Of a stretch of DNA of 64,000 nucleotides, positions 55,117 through 64,000 are shown in pieces (the stretch's first letter is position 1; every line of letters begins with the position of its first letter). Location: assembly GCA_030748735.1 (NCBI GenBank), contig JASMLK010000058.1:1-64000 (forward strand), written 5' to 3'. Both the position numbers and the translations under genes were made by a program. The notes beneath the pieces were generated by a model that saw only the letters and a list, made by a program, of their open reading frames with translations, was not told the origin of the DNA and did no database searches. The DNA comes from Myxococcota bacterium (GTDB lineage: Bacteria; Myxococcota_A; UBA9160; UBA4427).

Positions 55117-55977
55117 ATGAAGTCCGTCCTCGTAACCGGAGCAAACAAGGGCATCGGCCTGGCCGTCGTCGAGGCCATCCTGCGCGAACAGCCGGGGTAC
55201 CGGGTGATTCTGGGGTCCCGGAACTCCGACCGGGGAAAGGCCGCCAAAGAGGCCCTGCAAGCGAGCGATGAATCCTGGCCCGATCGAATCCATGTATTGG
55301 AGATCGATGTCGGCAGTGATCGGTCGGTGTCGGAAGCCGGGGCACGGCTGGCAGCGCAGATCGGCGAAGCGACTTCACCCCTGTATGGCGTCGTCAACAA
55401 TGCGGGCGCAATCACGGGGAGTGTGCGCGAAGTGCTGGATGTGAACGTCCGTGGCATTCACCGGGTATGCGAGGTCTTCGCGCCGCGGGTCGAGGCAGGC
55501 GGTCGGATCGTGAACGTCACTTCGGCTTCGGGCCCGAACTTCGTGACCCGATGTGACGCGCAGAGACACGCCTTCTTTACCGACGAGGACATGACCTGGG
55601 AGCGACTCGAGCGGTTCATGCAGGAATGCGCCGAACTCGATGACTTCGCGTCTCTCGGGATGGACAGCGACTCGGCCTACGGCTTGTCCAAAGCCTGCGC
55701 GAACGTGTTGACGATCTTTCTTGCCAGGCGTCATCCGGAACTGTTCGTCAACGCCTGCACACCCGGCTACATCAACACCGATCTCGGGAGGGAAACGCTC
55801 GGTACACGAACCCCCGAGGAAGCCGGCATGAAGACTCCCGCAGACGGCGCGCGGGTGATCATGAAACTGCTGTTCGATGCGCCTCGCGGAAGAGGTCACT
55901 ACTACGGCAGCGACGGTCTGCGTAGTCCGATCGACCACTACCGGGCGCCGGGGTCCCCCGAACACGCGGGCGACTGA
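55117..55977 (+). CDS. SDR family oxidoreductase (carbonyl-reductase-like)
   Basis: MKSVLVTGANKGIGLAVVEAIL...YGVVNNAGAITG...GGRIVNVTSASG...SAYGLSKACANVLTIFLARRHPELFVNACTPGYINTDLG. Confidence 0.92.
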   Translation: MKSVLVTGANKGIGLAVVEAILREQPGYRVILGSRNSDRGKAAKEALQASDESWPDRIHVLEIDVGSDRSVSEAGARLAAQIGEATSPLYGVVNNAGAITGSVREVLDVNVRGIHRVCEVFAPRVEAGGRIVNVTSASGPNFVTRCDAQRHAFFTDEDMTWERLERFMQECAELDDFASLGMDSDSAYGLSKACANVLTIFLARRHPELFVNACTPGYINTDLGRETLGTRTPEEAGMKTPADGARVIMKLLFDAPRGRGHYYGSDGLRSPIDHYRAPGSPEHAGD

Positions 55978-56084
55978 CGTCGCGCTTTCGAGTCCGGAAT
56001 CCGTGGTGCCGTGCCTCGGCCTCCGAAGTAGTATTGCGGTGCGATAGGGAACAGCGTTCACGAGCAATCGAGAGGGACCGTTCA

Positions 56085-57095
56085 ATGATTCGCCACGCCG
56101 CCTGTGATCGATCGATGAAGGGTAGAGTTCGACGACTGCACCACCGCGCAACCCTGCGCCCTGCGATTCTGCAGCTCGTCGGGTTCATCATGGTCGCGTT
56201 GACTCCGATCGCATGGAGCACGTCAGCCATTGCCGTGGACTGGCAGCCCTACGAGATCGGCATCGCGAACCGTGAAGCAGGGCGGATGCGCGCGCTAGCC
56301 GAGAGGTTGAGCAAGCAGAACGTCTTCTATCAGCGGCATCTCGCGGGCGTGCAGAAGCGCGACATGCACGGCCCGGTCAACGAGATCGACCGCATTCTGG
56401 AACAGCTCAACCGCGGCAGCACGTACTATTCCGTTGCGGGTCCCCCGAACGAGCAAGCAAGGCTAAAGCTCGCCGCAATCGATGAGGCCTGGATACCCGT
56501 ACGCAAGCTCGCACTCGCAAGCCCCTACGACTACCTGCGACGCGCCCAGCAGTTCGTCCCGCCCGAAAGCCCGCGCGGCGACCCGTTGGTTCTCGCCGGG
56601 TTCGACAAGCTGGCGGCCCGGTTCATCAGTCAGGTCGAAAAGTTGATGGACGTCTACTACGCGGAGTGTGTGAAGACGAACTACCAATTGTGCGATGTGT
56701 CGCGACGTTCGGGGCAGCCCACCATGCTGGCCGAGCGGGTGATGAAGGAAATCGTCTTCATCCACGCGGGCATCGAGCCCGAGAAGAGGGGGAAGCGACT
56801 CGCCGAATCGGTCGAGCTGTTCGATTCGAATTGGGTGGGTTTCGGCAAAGCCTCTCTGTACCAGGCGGCGGTCGACCCCTCGCGCGGGGAGGATGGACAG
56901 TTCATCGCAGGTCTGCGCAAGAGCATCGACCGTAACTGGACCACGCTCCGCGGAGAAGCCAACCTCGCGATGGAGGGGCGCGTAGACGAAGTCGATCTCG
57001 CCGCGATGCTGACGGTTCAACGCAGTGTGGTGGACGAGTTCGAACGATTCGTCGCGGTGATCGGCCGCTTCGCCGCGGGCGGATTCGGCCGCTAA
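56085..57095 (+). CDS. Hypothetical membrane-anchored/secreted helical protein (possible PilJ-type sensor-like repeats)
   Basis: Hydrophobic segment LQLVGFIMVALTPIAWSTSAIA then long helical region with NVFYQRHLAGVQ, LFDSNWVGFGKASLYQAA, VQRSVVDEFERFVAVI; no catalytic domain recognised. Confidence 0.55.
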   Translation: MIRHAACDRSMKGRVRRLHHRATLRPAILQLVGFIMVALTPIAWSTSAIAVDWQPYEIGIANREAGRMRALAERLSKQNVFYQRHLAGVQKRDMHGPVNEIDRILEQLNRGSTYYSVAGPPNEQARLKLAAIDEAWIPVRKLALASPYDYLRRAQQFVPPESPRGDPLVLAGFDKLAARFISQVEKLMDVYYAECVKTNYQLCDVSRRSGQPTMLAERVMKEIVFIHAGIEPEKRGKRLAESVELFDSNWVGFGKASLYQAAVDPSRGEDGQFIAGLRKSIDRNWTTLRGEANLAMEGRVDEVDLAAMLTVQRSVVDEFERFVAVIGRFAAGGFGR

Positions 57096-57124
57096 CGAAA
57101 ACCCGGACCCCACAGGAGAGATTC

Positions 57125-57493
57125 ATGTTCAGTCACGTGATGGTTGGCGTAAGCGACATCGAGGCATCCAAGCGGTTCTATGACGCCATCTTCGCGACCC
57201 TCGGCCTCGGTCCGGGCGTCGACAACAACGGGCGGTACTTCTACGTGAGCCCCGACGGCGTCTTCGCCATCACCATCCCCATCGACGGTGAGTCCGCGTC
57301 ACATGGCAACGGAAGCACGATCGGTTTCAGGGTGGAGTCCGCCAAGCAGGGCAACACCTGGCACGCGGCCGGTGTTGCGAATGGTGGAACGGCCGTCGAG
57401 GAGCCTCCGGGGCCGCGCGAGAGCGGGATGTATCTCGCCTACCTGCGGGACCCGGACGGGAACAAGCTCTGCGCTCTTTGTCCTCCGAGCTGA
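57125..57493 (+). CDS. VOC (glyoxalase/dioxygenase) superfamily protein
   Basis: MFSHVMVGVSDIEASKRFYDAIFATLGLGPGVDNNGRYFYVSPDGVFAITIPIDG...GMYLAYLRDPDGNKLCAL. Confidence 0.9.
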   Translation: MFSHVMVGVSDIEASKRFYDAIFATLGLGPGVDNNGRYFYVSPDGVFAITIPIDGESASHGNGSTIGFRVESAKQGNTWHAAGVANGGTAVEEPPGPRESGMYLAYLRDPDGNKLCALCPPS

Positions 57494-57538
57494 GGGCTTT
57501 GCCCAGCCGGCTGATGGCGCCTCGGTGAAGCAACTCGA

Positions 57539-58999
57539 TCAGTAGGCCCGCCAACGCCGCTTGATGTGTGCCTGGCGGATGGCGATTTCGGCTCGTCGTT
57601 GTTCGGGCGTGATTCGCGGTGTGTCTGCGGGCAGAACCTGATCCAGGCGTTTCAGCTTCGTCACGAAGGCTTCGGCGGTGGGCATCTTGTCGGCCGGCGG
57701 ATCCTCGCGAAAGACGAACCGCATCGCGTGTTGTCCGTAGTCGTAGCCGGTGGTCGCGACCCAACCCTGGTAGCCCGGATCGGCTATCGAAATGATGTAG
57801 TACCGCGAACCATCGCTCGATACCGGCAGTTGATGTCCCGACAAGCTGCTGACGTGATTCTGCTGGTCCGGCCCCTCGAACCAGAGGTTGCCCAGCTGCA
57901 TCCCGATGTAGTGAGGCTCTACTGGAGCCGTGACCTTGACGACCAGTGCTTCATCGGGGGCTAGCTGATACAAGCCGCTCGCGTAGAGCTGGCGCGAGCC
58001 CGCCACTCCCCCGGCCGTGAACGGCGGCGCCGGTTGATTGATGCCGTTGAGGGGCAGGTTGCGGCGGCCGTCTCCATTGGCGTCGTCCCGCATTTCGAGG
58101 GGGAACTTCTGCAGGAGGTTCCAGAAGCGGATCTGTTTCGGGAGTTCATCTCCGATTCGCTTCAAGCGTTTCGCAACGAAGGCGGCGTCGATCGGTGCCT
58201 TGGTTTCACCGATGGCGTCCTCGCGAACGATGTCCAACTCGAGTGCGGCTTCGAATTCCCAATCCGAAAAGATCTCTCGAACCGCCAGCCAGCGCGCTTC
58301 GGCCAACCCGGTTTCACCCGTGGACGCACAGGTCATGGTCTTGCGGGTCGGCAGGAAGTTGCCGCGATGGTCGGCCGGCTCTTCCGGACCGATCAGGATT
58401 TCGAACCGATTCCCCTCGAGCTTCAAATCGAACACGTTGATGAATGCGAGCGTCTGGCTCTTGCATTGCGCCATTTCCGCTAGCTCACCCGTCGCTCCGG
58501 GAACGTCGGTGATCGTCTGAAAGGTAACCATGCGCGGCGCCTTGGGGCCCGTGCGTCCGCGGGAGGAGTCGCGCCATTCGCGCGTGTCCGCGGCAGTCCC
58601 TCGCACCCGGTAGTAGGCGTTCGGATCCAGCGGCGCCTTCAGGTACATGGTGTCGGGGTTTTCGGCGGTCCACTTGCGCAACATGTCTATCGAGCGATGG
58701 AATTCGGGGAAGCGCGGGTCCATGCGCATCTCGAGTTCGATCATGCGCCCGATATGGCCGAGCGCATAGCGGTACCCCTCCGCCAGGTTGCGTTCGGTGG
58801 GGGCCGGTGGGAAATCCTTCGGGTCGGTGAGACTCGCCTGCGCGCGCTCGAGACCCGCGACGAACTCGCCCCAGGCTTCGCCCAACTGGGTGCGATGGTC
58901 GGAGGGTTCTGCGCCAACAGTCGGCACGGGGGCCACGAGGAAAGCCAGCAAGAGGGTCGGCACCAGAATCACTGCAATGCGCCACGCTACGTCGTTCAT
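57539..58999 (-). CDS. DUF1214-like secreted protein
   Basis: Signal-like leader ILVPTLLLAFLVAPVPTVGAEPSD; DPNAYYRVRGTAADTREWRDSSRGRTGPKAPRMVTFQTI...EALVVKVTAPVEPHYIGMQLGNLWFEGPDQQNHVSSLSGHQLPVSSDGSRYYIISIADPGYQGWVATTGYDYGQHAMRFVF. Confidence 0.7.
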   Translation of the reverse strand: MNDVAWRIAVILVPTLLLAFLVAPVPTVGAEPSDHRTQLGEAWGEFVAGLERAQASLTDPKDFPPAPTERNLAEGYRYALGHIGRMIELEMRMDPRFPEFHRSIDMLRKWTAENPDTMYLKAPLDPNAYYRVRGTAADTREWRDSSRGRTGPKAPRMVTFQTITDVPGATGELAEMAQCKSQTLAFINVFDLKLEGNRFEILIGPEEPADHRGNFLPTRKTMTCASTGETGLAEARWLAVREIFSDWEFEAALELDIVREDAIGETKAPIDAAFVAKRLKRIGDELPKQIRFWNLLQKFPLEMRDDANGDGRRNLPLNGINQPAPPFTAGGVAGSRQLYASGLYQLAPDEALVVKVTAPVEPHYIGMQLGNLWFEGPDQQNHVSSLSGHQLPVSSDGSRYYIISIADPGYQGWVATTGYDYGQHAMRFVFREDPPADKMPTAEAFVTKLKRLDQVLPADTPRITPEQRRAEIAIRQAHIKRRWRAY

Positions 59000-59065
59000 C
59001 GCGATCTTCTCCCAAGGCAGGCGCCTCCATTCACACGATGGGTGGAGACGACGCTTCTATGTATG

Positions 59066-61552
59066 TCACGCGTGTCGGGGCTGCTTGTCGAAGCGCACTC
59101 CGCACAATTCGAGCAGGGCCGGAAGCAAGAGGAGATCGGCGAGCAGGGCGGTGGTGAACGAGATCCCGATCAGGAAGCCGAAGTGGGCCATCCCCTGGTG
59201 TTTGGAGGTCGTGAGGATCAGGAACCCGAGCACGAGGATCACGGATGTGAAGGTGATGGCCTGTCCGACCTCCGAGATGGTCGACGCAATCGCACGTCGG
59301 GTGTCACCCGTTTCGAGCGCGAAGGCGCGGTAGTGGGTGATGAAGTGGATCGTGTCGTCCACCGCGATCCCGATGATCAACGGTGCGATGATCAGGGTGT
59401 CGGCATCGAGCGGGATTCCCGAGAGCCCCATGACACCAAAGGTGATCAGCACCGGATAGACGTTCGGGACCATGGCTACGAGCCCCGCCCGGGGTGAGCC
59501 GAAGACGATCAAGAGCAGCACCGTCACCACGACGAGCACGAGGCCGAAGCTCTGGATCTGTGCGCGACCGATGTAGTCCGCCATGCGCATGACGAGTGGC
59601 AGGCTCCCCGTGATCCCGACTTCGAGGTCCGGGTAGTCCTTCGAGAGCGAATCGAACACGCTTTGCGCACGCGCCTGAACGGTCTCGAAGAACTCGACGT
59701 ATTCCGACGACCCGTAGTTGAACATCCTTACGTTGATCCGCGCCTCGCTGTAGTCGTCGGGCACGAGCAGTTCGCGGTCTTCGGGGTTGGCGAGGTCGAA
59801 GAGCAGCAGCGTCTGGGCCAGCATCGGACGCTCCTGGGGGATGCGATACATCTCCTCGCGGTCCTCGTTGATGGCCTGGAAGGTGTTCTTGACCACGTCG
59901 GTGAGGGAGTCCGTGCGCACCACGAACTCGGGATGTTGTTCCTCGAGCAGCAGTTGCATCGCCTCCATCGCGTTCAGCACGCGTGGATCCTTCAACGCAT
60001 CCGTTTCGCCGAAGTCGAGGTAGATCTCCATGCCCTGGGTGCCACCCATCACGCGGTCGACCAGGTCGTGGGCCGCACGAATCGGCAGTCCGGGGCGGAT
60101 GATCTCGACGAGGTTCGAGTCGACCTGGACCCGGCTCACGCCATAGGCCCCAATCGCGCCGACGATCGCGAACACGACGACGATCGGTACGGGCCAGCGG
60201 CTCGGGACGGGCTCGAGGGTGCGGAGCATGCGTTGCACCCACGGTGTGCGGGTCGAATCTGCGGTCGACGCCTCGCGACGAACGGGGGCCCACGAGTCGA
60301 GCATGAGCGGCAGCAACACCATCGTGAAGGCGAAGGCGAACGTGACGCCCAGCGCCGCCGCCAGCCCGAAATTGCGAATCGGCGGGAGCGGAACGAAGGC
60401 GAGCGAGAGCATGCCGAGCGCAGTCGTCACGCTGGTCAGCAGGCAGGCCAGCCCGGACTTGCGGAACACGTGCTCGAGCGCCGAGGCGTGCTCCGCGCCT
60501 TTGCGGCGCCAATGCAGGTAGCCGGACATGATGTGCACCGAGTCCGCGATCCCCACGACGAGGACCAGGATCACGAGCACACTGATCATCAGGCTGAGCT
60601 TCAAGCCGAACCATCCCAGGAGACCGAGGGTGACGACGGTCGAGAAGCCCACGATGGCGATCGGCCAGACGACGCCGGAAAGCGATCGGAAGAGCACACC
60701 GAGAACCACCATCATGATCAGCAGTGCGCCCGAGAACAGGGCGTCGAGTTCGTCGACCAACACGTCGTTGAAGAAACCCATGATCATCGGGTTGCCAACG
60801 GCGTGGAAGTCGAGCGCTTGTGCGAACTGGGGGCTCGACGTCACCCCTGTGACGGCACGCGCGAATGCGGCGTACTCGACCATCGTGGTCGGCTTGCTGC
60901 TGGGGAGCGCGGTTTCACTCTCGTCCGCGTCGAAGGCTCCTTCGATCGCGTCCTCGCCATTGGATTCGGGTGGAAGGGCGCCGAGGTCGGTGCGGATCCA
61001 GATGCCTCCATAGCGCGAGTCGCCCGACATGTAGAAGCGCGGGTAGTCCTTGTGGGCGAGCGCTCGACGACGCAGCGCTTCGCGCTCTGTAGTCGATTCC
61101 GGGATGTGTTCGATGAAGTCGCGCGAGACGAGGGTGTCGCCCCGAACCTCGAGGTAGCTGGCATTGATGATCGTGGTGACGTCGAGGATGTGCTCGAGGG
61201 CGGCTGTGTCCGGCGAACTCGGCTCGTCACTTGCGTCGAGCAGGGCCTGCCCGACGCTGCGGACCGCTTCGAGGGAAGCCGGCGACAGCACGTCGCCATC
61301 CCGCGCTTCGTAGACGATGTAGACCCCCTCGTCGCTACCGAAGGTGTCCTTGAATCGCTCGTGGAGCAGGCGCACGGGGTCGTCCTCGAAGAAGAACGAC
61401 TCCATCGTCATGTCGATCTCGAGCCGGCCGAGACCGGCGCCCGTCACGACCGCGAGTGAGATCGCAACACTCCATACCACCAGGCGTCGTTCGAGAAGCC
61501 TGGCGGGCAGGGCGGCGAAGAAGCGGTTCAGGGCCTCGAGTGTGTCGTGCAC
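59066..61552 (-). CDS. MMPL/RND superfamily exporter (paralog of 51361..53757)
   Basis: 828 aa; LEIDMTMESFFFEDDPVRLLHERFKDTFGSDEGVYIVYEARDGD...GIADSVHIMSGYLHWRRKGAEHASALEHVFRKSGLACLLTSVTTALGMLSL...GIAVDDTIHFITHYRAFALETGDTRRAIASTISEVGQAITFTSVILVLGF. Confidence 0.94.
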   Translation of the reverse strand: MHDTLEALNRFFAALPARLLERRLVVWSVAISLAVVTGAGLGRLEIDMTMESFFFEDDPVRLLHERFKDTFGSDEGVYIVYEARDGDVLSPASLEAVRSVGQALLDASDEPSSPDTAALEHILDVTTIINASYLEVRGDTLVSRDFIEHIPESTTEREALRRRALAHKDYPRFYMSGDSRYGGIWIRTDLGALPPESNGEDAIEGAFDADESETALPSSKPTTMVEYAAFARAVTGVTSSPQFAQALDFHAVGNPMIMGFFNDVLVDELDALFSGALLIMMVVLGVLFRSLSGVVWPIAIVGFSTVVTLGLLGWFGLKLSLMISVLVILVLVVGIADSVHIMSGYLHWRRKGAEHASALEHVFRKSGLACLLTSVTTALGMLSLAFVPLPPIRNFGLAAALGVTFAFAFTMVLLPLMLDSWAPVRREASTADSTRTPWVQRMLRTLEPVPSRWPVPIVVVFAIVGAIGAYGVSRVQVDSNLVEIIRPGLPIRAAHDLVDRVMGGTQGMEIYLDFGETDALKDPRVLNAMEAMQLLLEEQHPEFVVRTDSLTDVVKNTFQAINEDREEMYRIPQERPMLAQTLLLFDLANPEDRELLVPDDYSEARINVRMFNYGSSEYVEFFETVQARAQSVFDSLSKDYPDLEVGITGSLPLVMRMADYIGRAQIQSFGLVLVVVTVLLLIVFGSPRAGLVAMVPNVYPVLITFGVMGLSGIPLDADTLIIAPLIIGIAVDDTIHFITHYRAFALETGDTRRAIASTISEVGQAITFTSVILVLGFLILTTSKHQGMAHFGFLIGISFTTALLADLLLLPALLELCGVRFDKQPRHA

Positions 61553-61561
61553 GACGACGCT

Positions 61562-61990
61562 TCAGCTTTCGTTGCCCAGGCCCTGCGCGACGATCGGGAT
61601 CATCACCGCCACTCCCGCGACCATCGAAAGCGCGCCGATGGGCGTGAAATTCATGGCCGCACCCAGCCCGGCCCCCGCGAGATAGATGGTTCCCGAGTGA
61701 AATGCGGCTCCGACGATCAGCAGGATCGAAGCAGCCTTGGTGAGCATTGCGGTTGGATCGCCAACACGGCAGATCAAGTAGCCGAGCACGATGTTGAGCA
61801 GCGCCTCGAGATTGCCGTGCGAGTGGGCCGTCGCGAGAAGATGCTTCGCCGTGCTCTGGGCCCAGTCCGGGTCCTGTGCCTGTCCCTTGTTCGCGAGGTA
61901 CATCCCGAGACCGAGGGTCGTCAGGAAGTAGACGAGACCGAAAAGGATGTTCTTCTTGCCGATGGTGTTCCGCATTGCTTTCGCCTCCAT
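61562..61990 (-). CDS. Small hypothetical membrane protein, 142 aa
   Basis: Four hydrophobic stretches (NILFGLVYFLTTLGLGMYLA, LLNIVLGYLICRVG, ASILLIVGAAFHSGTIYLAGAGLGAAM, GALSMVAGVAVMIPIVAQGL). Confidence 0.65.
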   Translation of the reverse strand: MEAKAMRNTIGKKNILFGLVYFLTTLGLGMYLANKGQAQDPDWAQSTAKHLLATAHSHGNLEALLNIVLGYLICRVGDPTAMLTKAASILLIVGAAFHSGTIYLAGAGLGAAMNFTPIGALSMVAGVAVMIPIVAQGLGNES

Positions 61991-62153
61991 GCCGGGACAG
62001 GTGCCGTGCTCTTCACGGCCACGGGTCGCGAGAATAGGACGTTCGAAGCCCTGCTCGCATGGGCCGTCTTTTCCTTGACGCGATAGACCGGATCATGTGT
62101 GATCGATCCCCCAGCCCGGAGCACCAGGAGAAGTAGATCGATGGAAGTGACCC

Positions 62154-63614
62154 ATGGAGCACTATGACGTCTGCGTGATCGGCGCCGGCTATGGCGGCGC
62201 TACCGTCGCGGCCCTGCTCGCCAAATCGGGGCGGCGTGTCGCGCTGATCGACAAGACCCCCGTCGCTGGCGGCAAGGTGCAGACGGTCGATCGCAAGGGA
62301 TACCGCTTCGAGATGTTCGGCGCGGTCGGCATCCCGGCACACGACTCGCGTTTTCACGAACTCGTCGAAGAACTCGACATCGGTGACCAGGTCGAGTTCC
62401 TCATCCCGGAAGGCGACGCCGCTTCGGTGCGCTACAAGACGCCGGCCGGTGAGTGGCGCGTCATGTACAGCCCCCTTCGCCAGACCGGTGCTCCCAAGGA
62501 AATGGAAGACCTGCGCCGCGTCTTCGACGCAACCGACGAAGACCTGGACGCGATGGCAAAGCTTTATGCGACCGCATTGTCACTCACCGACGACGAGATC
62601 GCGGCGCTCGACGACGTGGGCATGCTGGAATGGATGAAGCCGTTCGGTCTTCCGAGCGGGCTCGAGAGCCAGATCTGCATGAACCTGAACACGTTGTTCG
62701 TCGTGGCCGTCGATCGCCTCGCGGCCTCCGAGGCCATCCTTGCGATGCGGCAGCAAGTGCTCGGAGGTGCGGGGCGTTACAGCGTCGGTGGCTATGCGCG
62801 CCTGGCAGAAGCCTGCGCGAACTATGTCGTGAAGCAAGGGGGTGTGTTTCTCAGCCGTCAGCGTGTCAAGCGGATCGTCGTCGATGGCGGCCGTGTGGTG
62901 GGAGTCGAGACGGACCGCGGCGAACTGCGGGCCGATGCCATCGTGAGCAACGCCGGCATTCAACCCACGGTGCTCGCGCTTGCGGGTGCCGAACATTTCC
63001 CGAGCGACTACGTCGATCGCGTTACCGCACTCGAACCCAGCTGGGCGATCGCCGGCTATCGCTACGTGCTCGACGAGCGCATCTTCGACGCGGCGTTGAT
63101 CCCGATCTTCTCCGATCAGAGTTGGCTCGACGAAGCGCGTTATCAGGACATGGCGCGCGGTGTCTGGCCCGACGTCCCGTTGATCGCAGTCGACGTTCCG
63201 TCGGAATTCGATCCGAGTTTGTCTCCGGTGCCCGGTCATCAGATCGCAAACTGCCAGGTCTTCTGCTCGCCCGATCCCAGGTCCACACAGTGGAAGGAAG
63301 CGATCGAGCGCGCCGACGAGATCTTGAACGAGCTATGGCCCGACCTCGAAGATCACATCATCCGCAAGGAACCCTACGGCCCCAGAGCCATCTCGAGTCT
63401 GAGTCGCGACTCGGTGCTACCCGGTTGCGGCGGAGAAGCGGTCGGGCTGGCTCAAGTCGTGGGCCAGGTGGGCAGCATGAAGCCCGACCCCCGCACCCCG
63501 CTGCCGGGCTTGTATCTCGTAGGCTGCGATGCAGGCGGGCGAGGCGCTGGCACCCATCAAGCGGTGGATTCCGGCTTCAACGTCGCCGCGATGGTAGACG
63601 CGGACCTGGGCTGA
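62154..63614 (+). CDS. NAD(P)/FAD-dependent oxidoreductase, phytoene desaturase/CrtI-like
   Basis: MEHYDVCVIGAGYGGATVAALLAKSGRRVALIDKTPVAGGKVQTVDRKGYRFEMFGAVG...GGVFLSRQRVKRIVVDGGRVVGVETDRGELRADAIVSNAGIQPTVL...LPGLYLVGCDAGGRGAGTHQAVDSGFNVAAMV. Confidence 0.88.
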   Translation: MEHYDVCVIGAGYGGATVAALLAKSGRRVALIDKTPVAGGKVQTVDRKGYRFEMFGAVGIPAHDSRFHELVEELDIGDQVEFLIPEGDAASVRYKTPAGEWRVMYSPLRQTGAPKEMEDLRRVFDATDEDLDAMAKLYATALSLTDDEIAALDDVGMLEWMKPFGLPSGLESQICMNLNTLFVVAVDRLAASEAILAMRQQVLGGAGRYSVGGYARLAEACANYVVKQGGVFLSRQRVKRIVVDGGRVVGVETDRGELRADAIVSNAGIQPTVLALAGAEHFPSDYVDRVTALEPSWAIAGYRYVLDERIFDAALIPIFSDQSWLDEARYQDMARGVWPDVPLIAVDVPSEFDPSLSPVPGHQIANCQVFCSPDPRSTQWKEAIERADEILNELWPDLEDHIIRKEPYGPRAISSLSRDSVLPGCGGEAVGLAQVVGQVGSMKPDPRTPLPGLYLVGCDAGGRGAGTHQAVDSGFNVAAMVDADLG

Positions 63615-63624
63615 CTTCAGGGCA

Positions 63625-63765
63625 TCAGAGCGCACCGTTCTCGACGAACCCTCCTACGACCACGGCCCGCGGCACGATCTCGTGCAGTTCGTTGATCGGG
63701 ATTTCGAGCGGGCTGTCATCCAGCACGACGAAGTCCGCGCGCTCCCGTACTTGAAAGTGGGTTGT
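63625..63765 (-). pseudogene. C-terminal remnant of an amidohydrolase
   Basis: Translation RADFVVLDDSPLEIPINELHEIVPRAVVVGGFVENGAL* = typical amidohydrolase tail; no upstream catalytic domain, since another gene's end lies immediately upstream. Confidence 0.6.
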
Positions 63766-63778
63766 CGACCGTGGCCGG

Positions 63779-64000
63779 CTACTTCAACACTTCCCGCAAC
63801 GAGACGTTCTTCCCGCCCTTCAGCAACTTGATCTGTTGTTCCAGCCATCCTTCGAGCCAGAAGTTGCCGGTGGTACGGAAGGTGCGGGCGTCTTCGAGCA
63901 GCGATTCGTGCACGTCGATGGAAAGAGCGGTGGCGGCTTCGTTGCCGGGCTCGGCCGAGAGCGCGATGTCGAGCAGGTGGAGGGCTTCTTCGCGCTGGCC
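63779..64000 (-). CDS. C-terminal part of alkyl/aryl-sulfatase-type metallo-beta-lactamase-fold protein (continues beyond window)
   Basis: GQREEALHLLDIALSAEPGNEAATALSIDVHESLLEDARTFRTTGNFWLEGWLEQQIKLLKGGKNVSLREVLK*; resembles the alkylsulfatase dimerisation/SCP2-adjacent region (NFWxxGWL). Confidence 0.6.
   Translation of the reverse strand, partial: GQREEALHLLDIALSAEPGNEAATALSIDVHESLLEDARTFRTTGNFWLEGWLEQQIKLLKGGKNVSLREVLK

Noticed and set aside
59663-61459. 598-aa plus-strand ORF opposite the MMPL exporter
   Set aside because: Antisense of a clear RND gene; composition (H/R/E/D-rich) typical of a mirror frame.
1-64000. CRISPR arrays, tRNA/rRNA genes, prophage or transposons
   Set aside because: No regularly spaced direct repeats, no tRNA-like cloverleaf recognised by eye, no integrase/transposase/phage structural proteins among the plausible ORFs.

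Overview
High-GC bacterial chromosomal window, about 64 kb, densely coding on both strands. I saw no rRNA, tRNA, CRISPR array or transposase. Themes read from the translations: (1) acyl-CoA, lipid and steroid-like catabolism and transport (acyl-CoA dehydrogenases, enoyl-CoA hydratases, thiolase, MenB-like crotonase, Baeyer-Villiger-type flavin monooxygenase, phosphotransferase plus a paralogous pair of unknown-function proteins, HAE1-type RND pump, two MMPL/RND paralogs). (2) Anaerobic or microaerobic redox modules: a glycyl radical enzyme with its activase, then a globin; a cytoplasmic-looking molybdopterin oxidoreductase/FeS/NrfD operon preceded by a MoaD-like protein ending in GG and a Coq4-like protein; a Crp/Fnr regulator next to a hemerythrin-like protein; an Fe-type alcohol dehydrogenase and formate-THF ligase. 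(3) A small cassette of a radical SAM/SPASM protein plus a NeuD-like left-handed beta-helix acyltransferase fused to a phosphopantetheine carrier domain. (4) A recurrent set of gene remnants, several of which keep a recognisable N-terminus and C-terminus but lack the middle (radical SAM, GT2, TetR, aldo/keto reductase, flavin monooxygenase, SDR). There are also one-ended remnants (beta-lactamase/esterase, two amidohydrolases, WS/DGAT). The repeated 'both ends kept, core lost' pattern is the most unusual structural signal here. All family calls come from reading motifs; no database search was possible.
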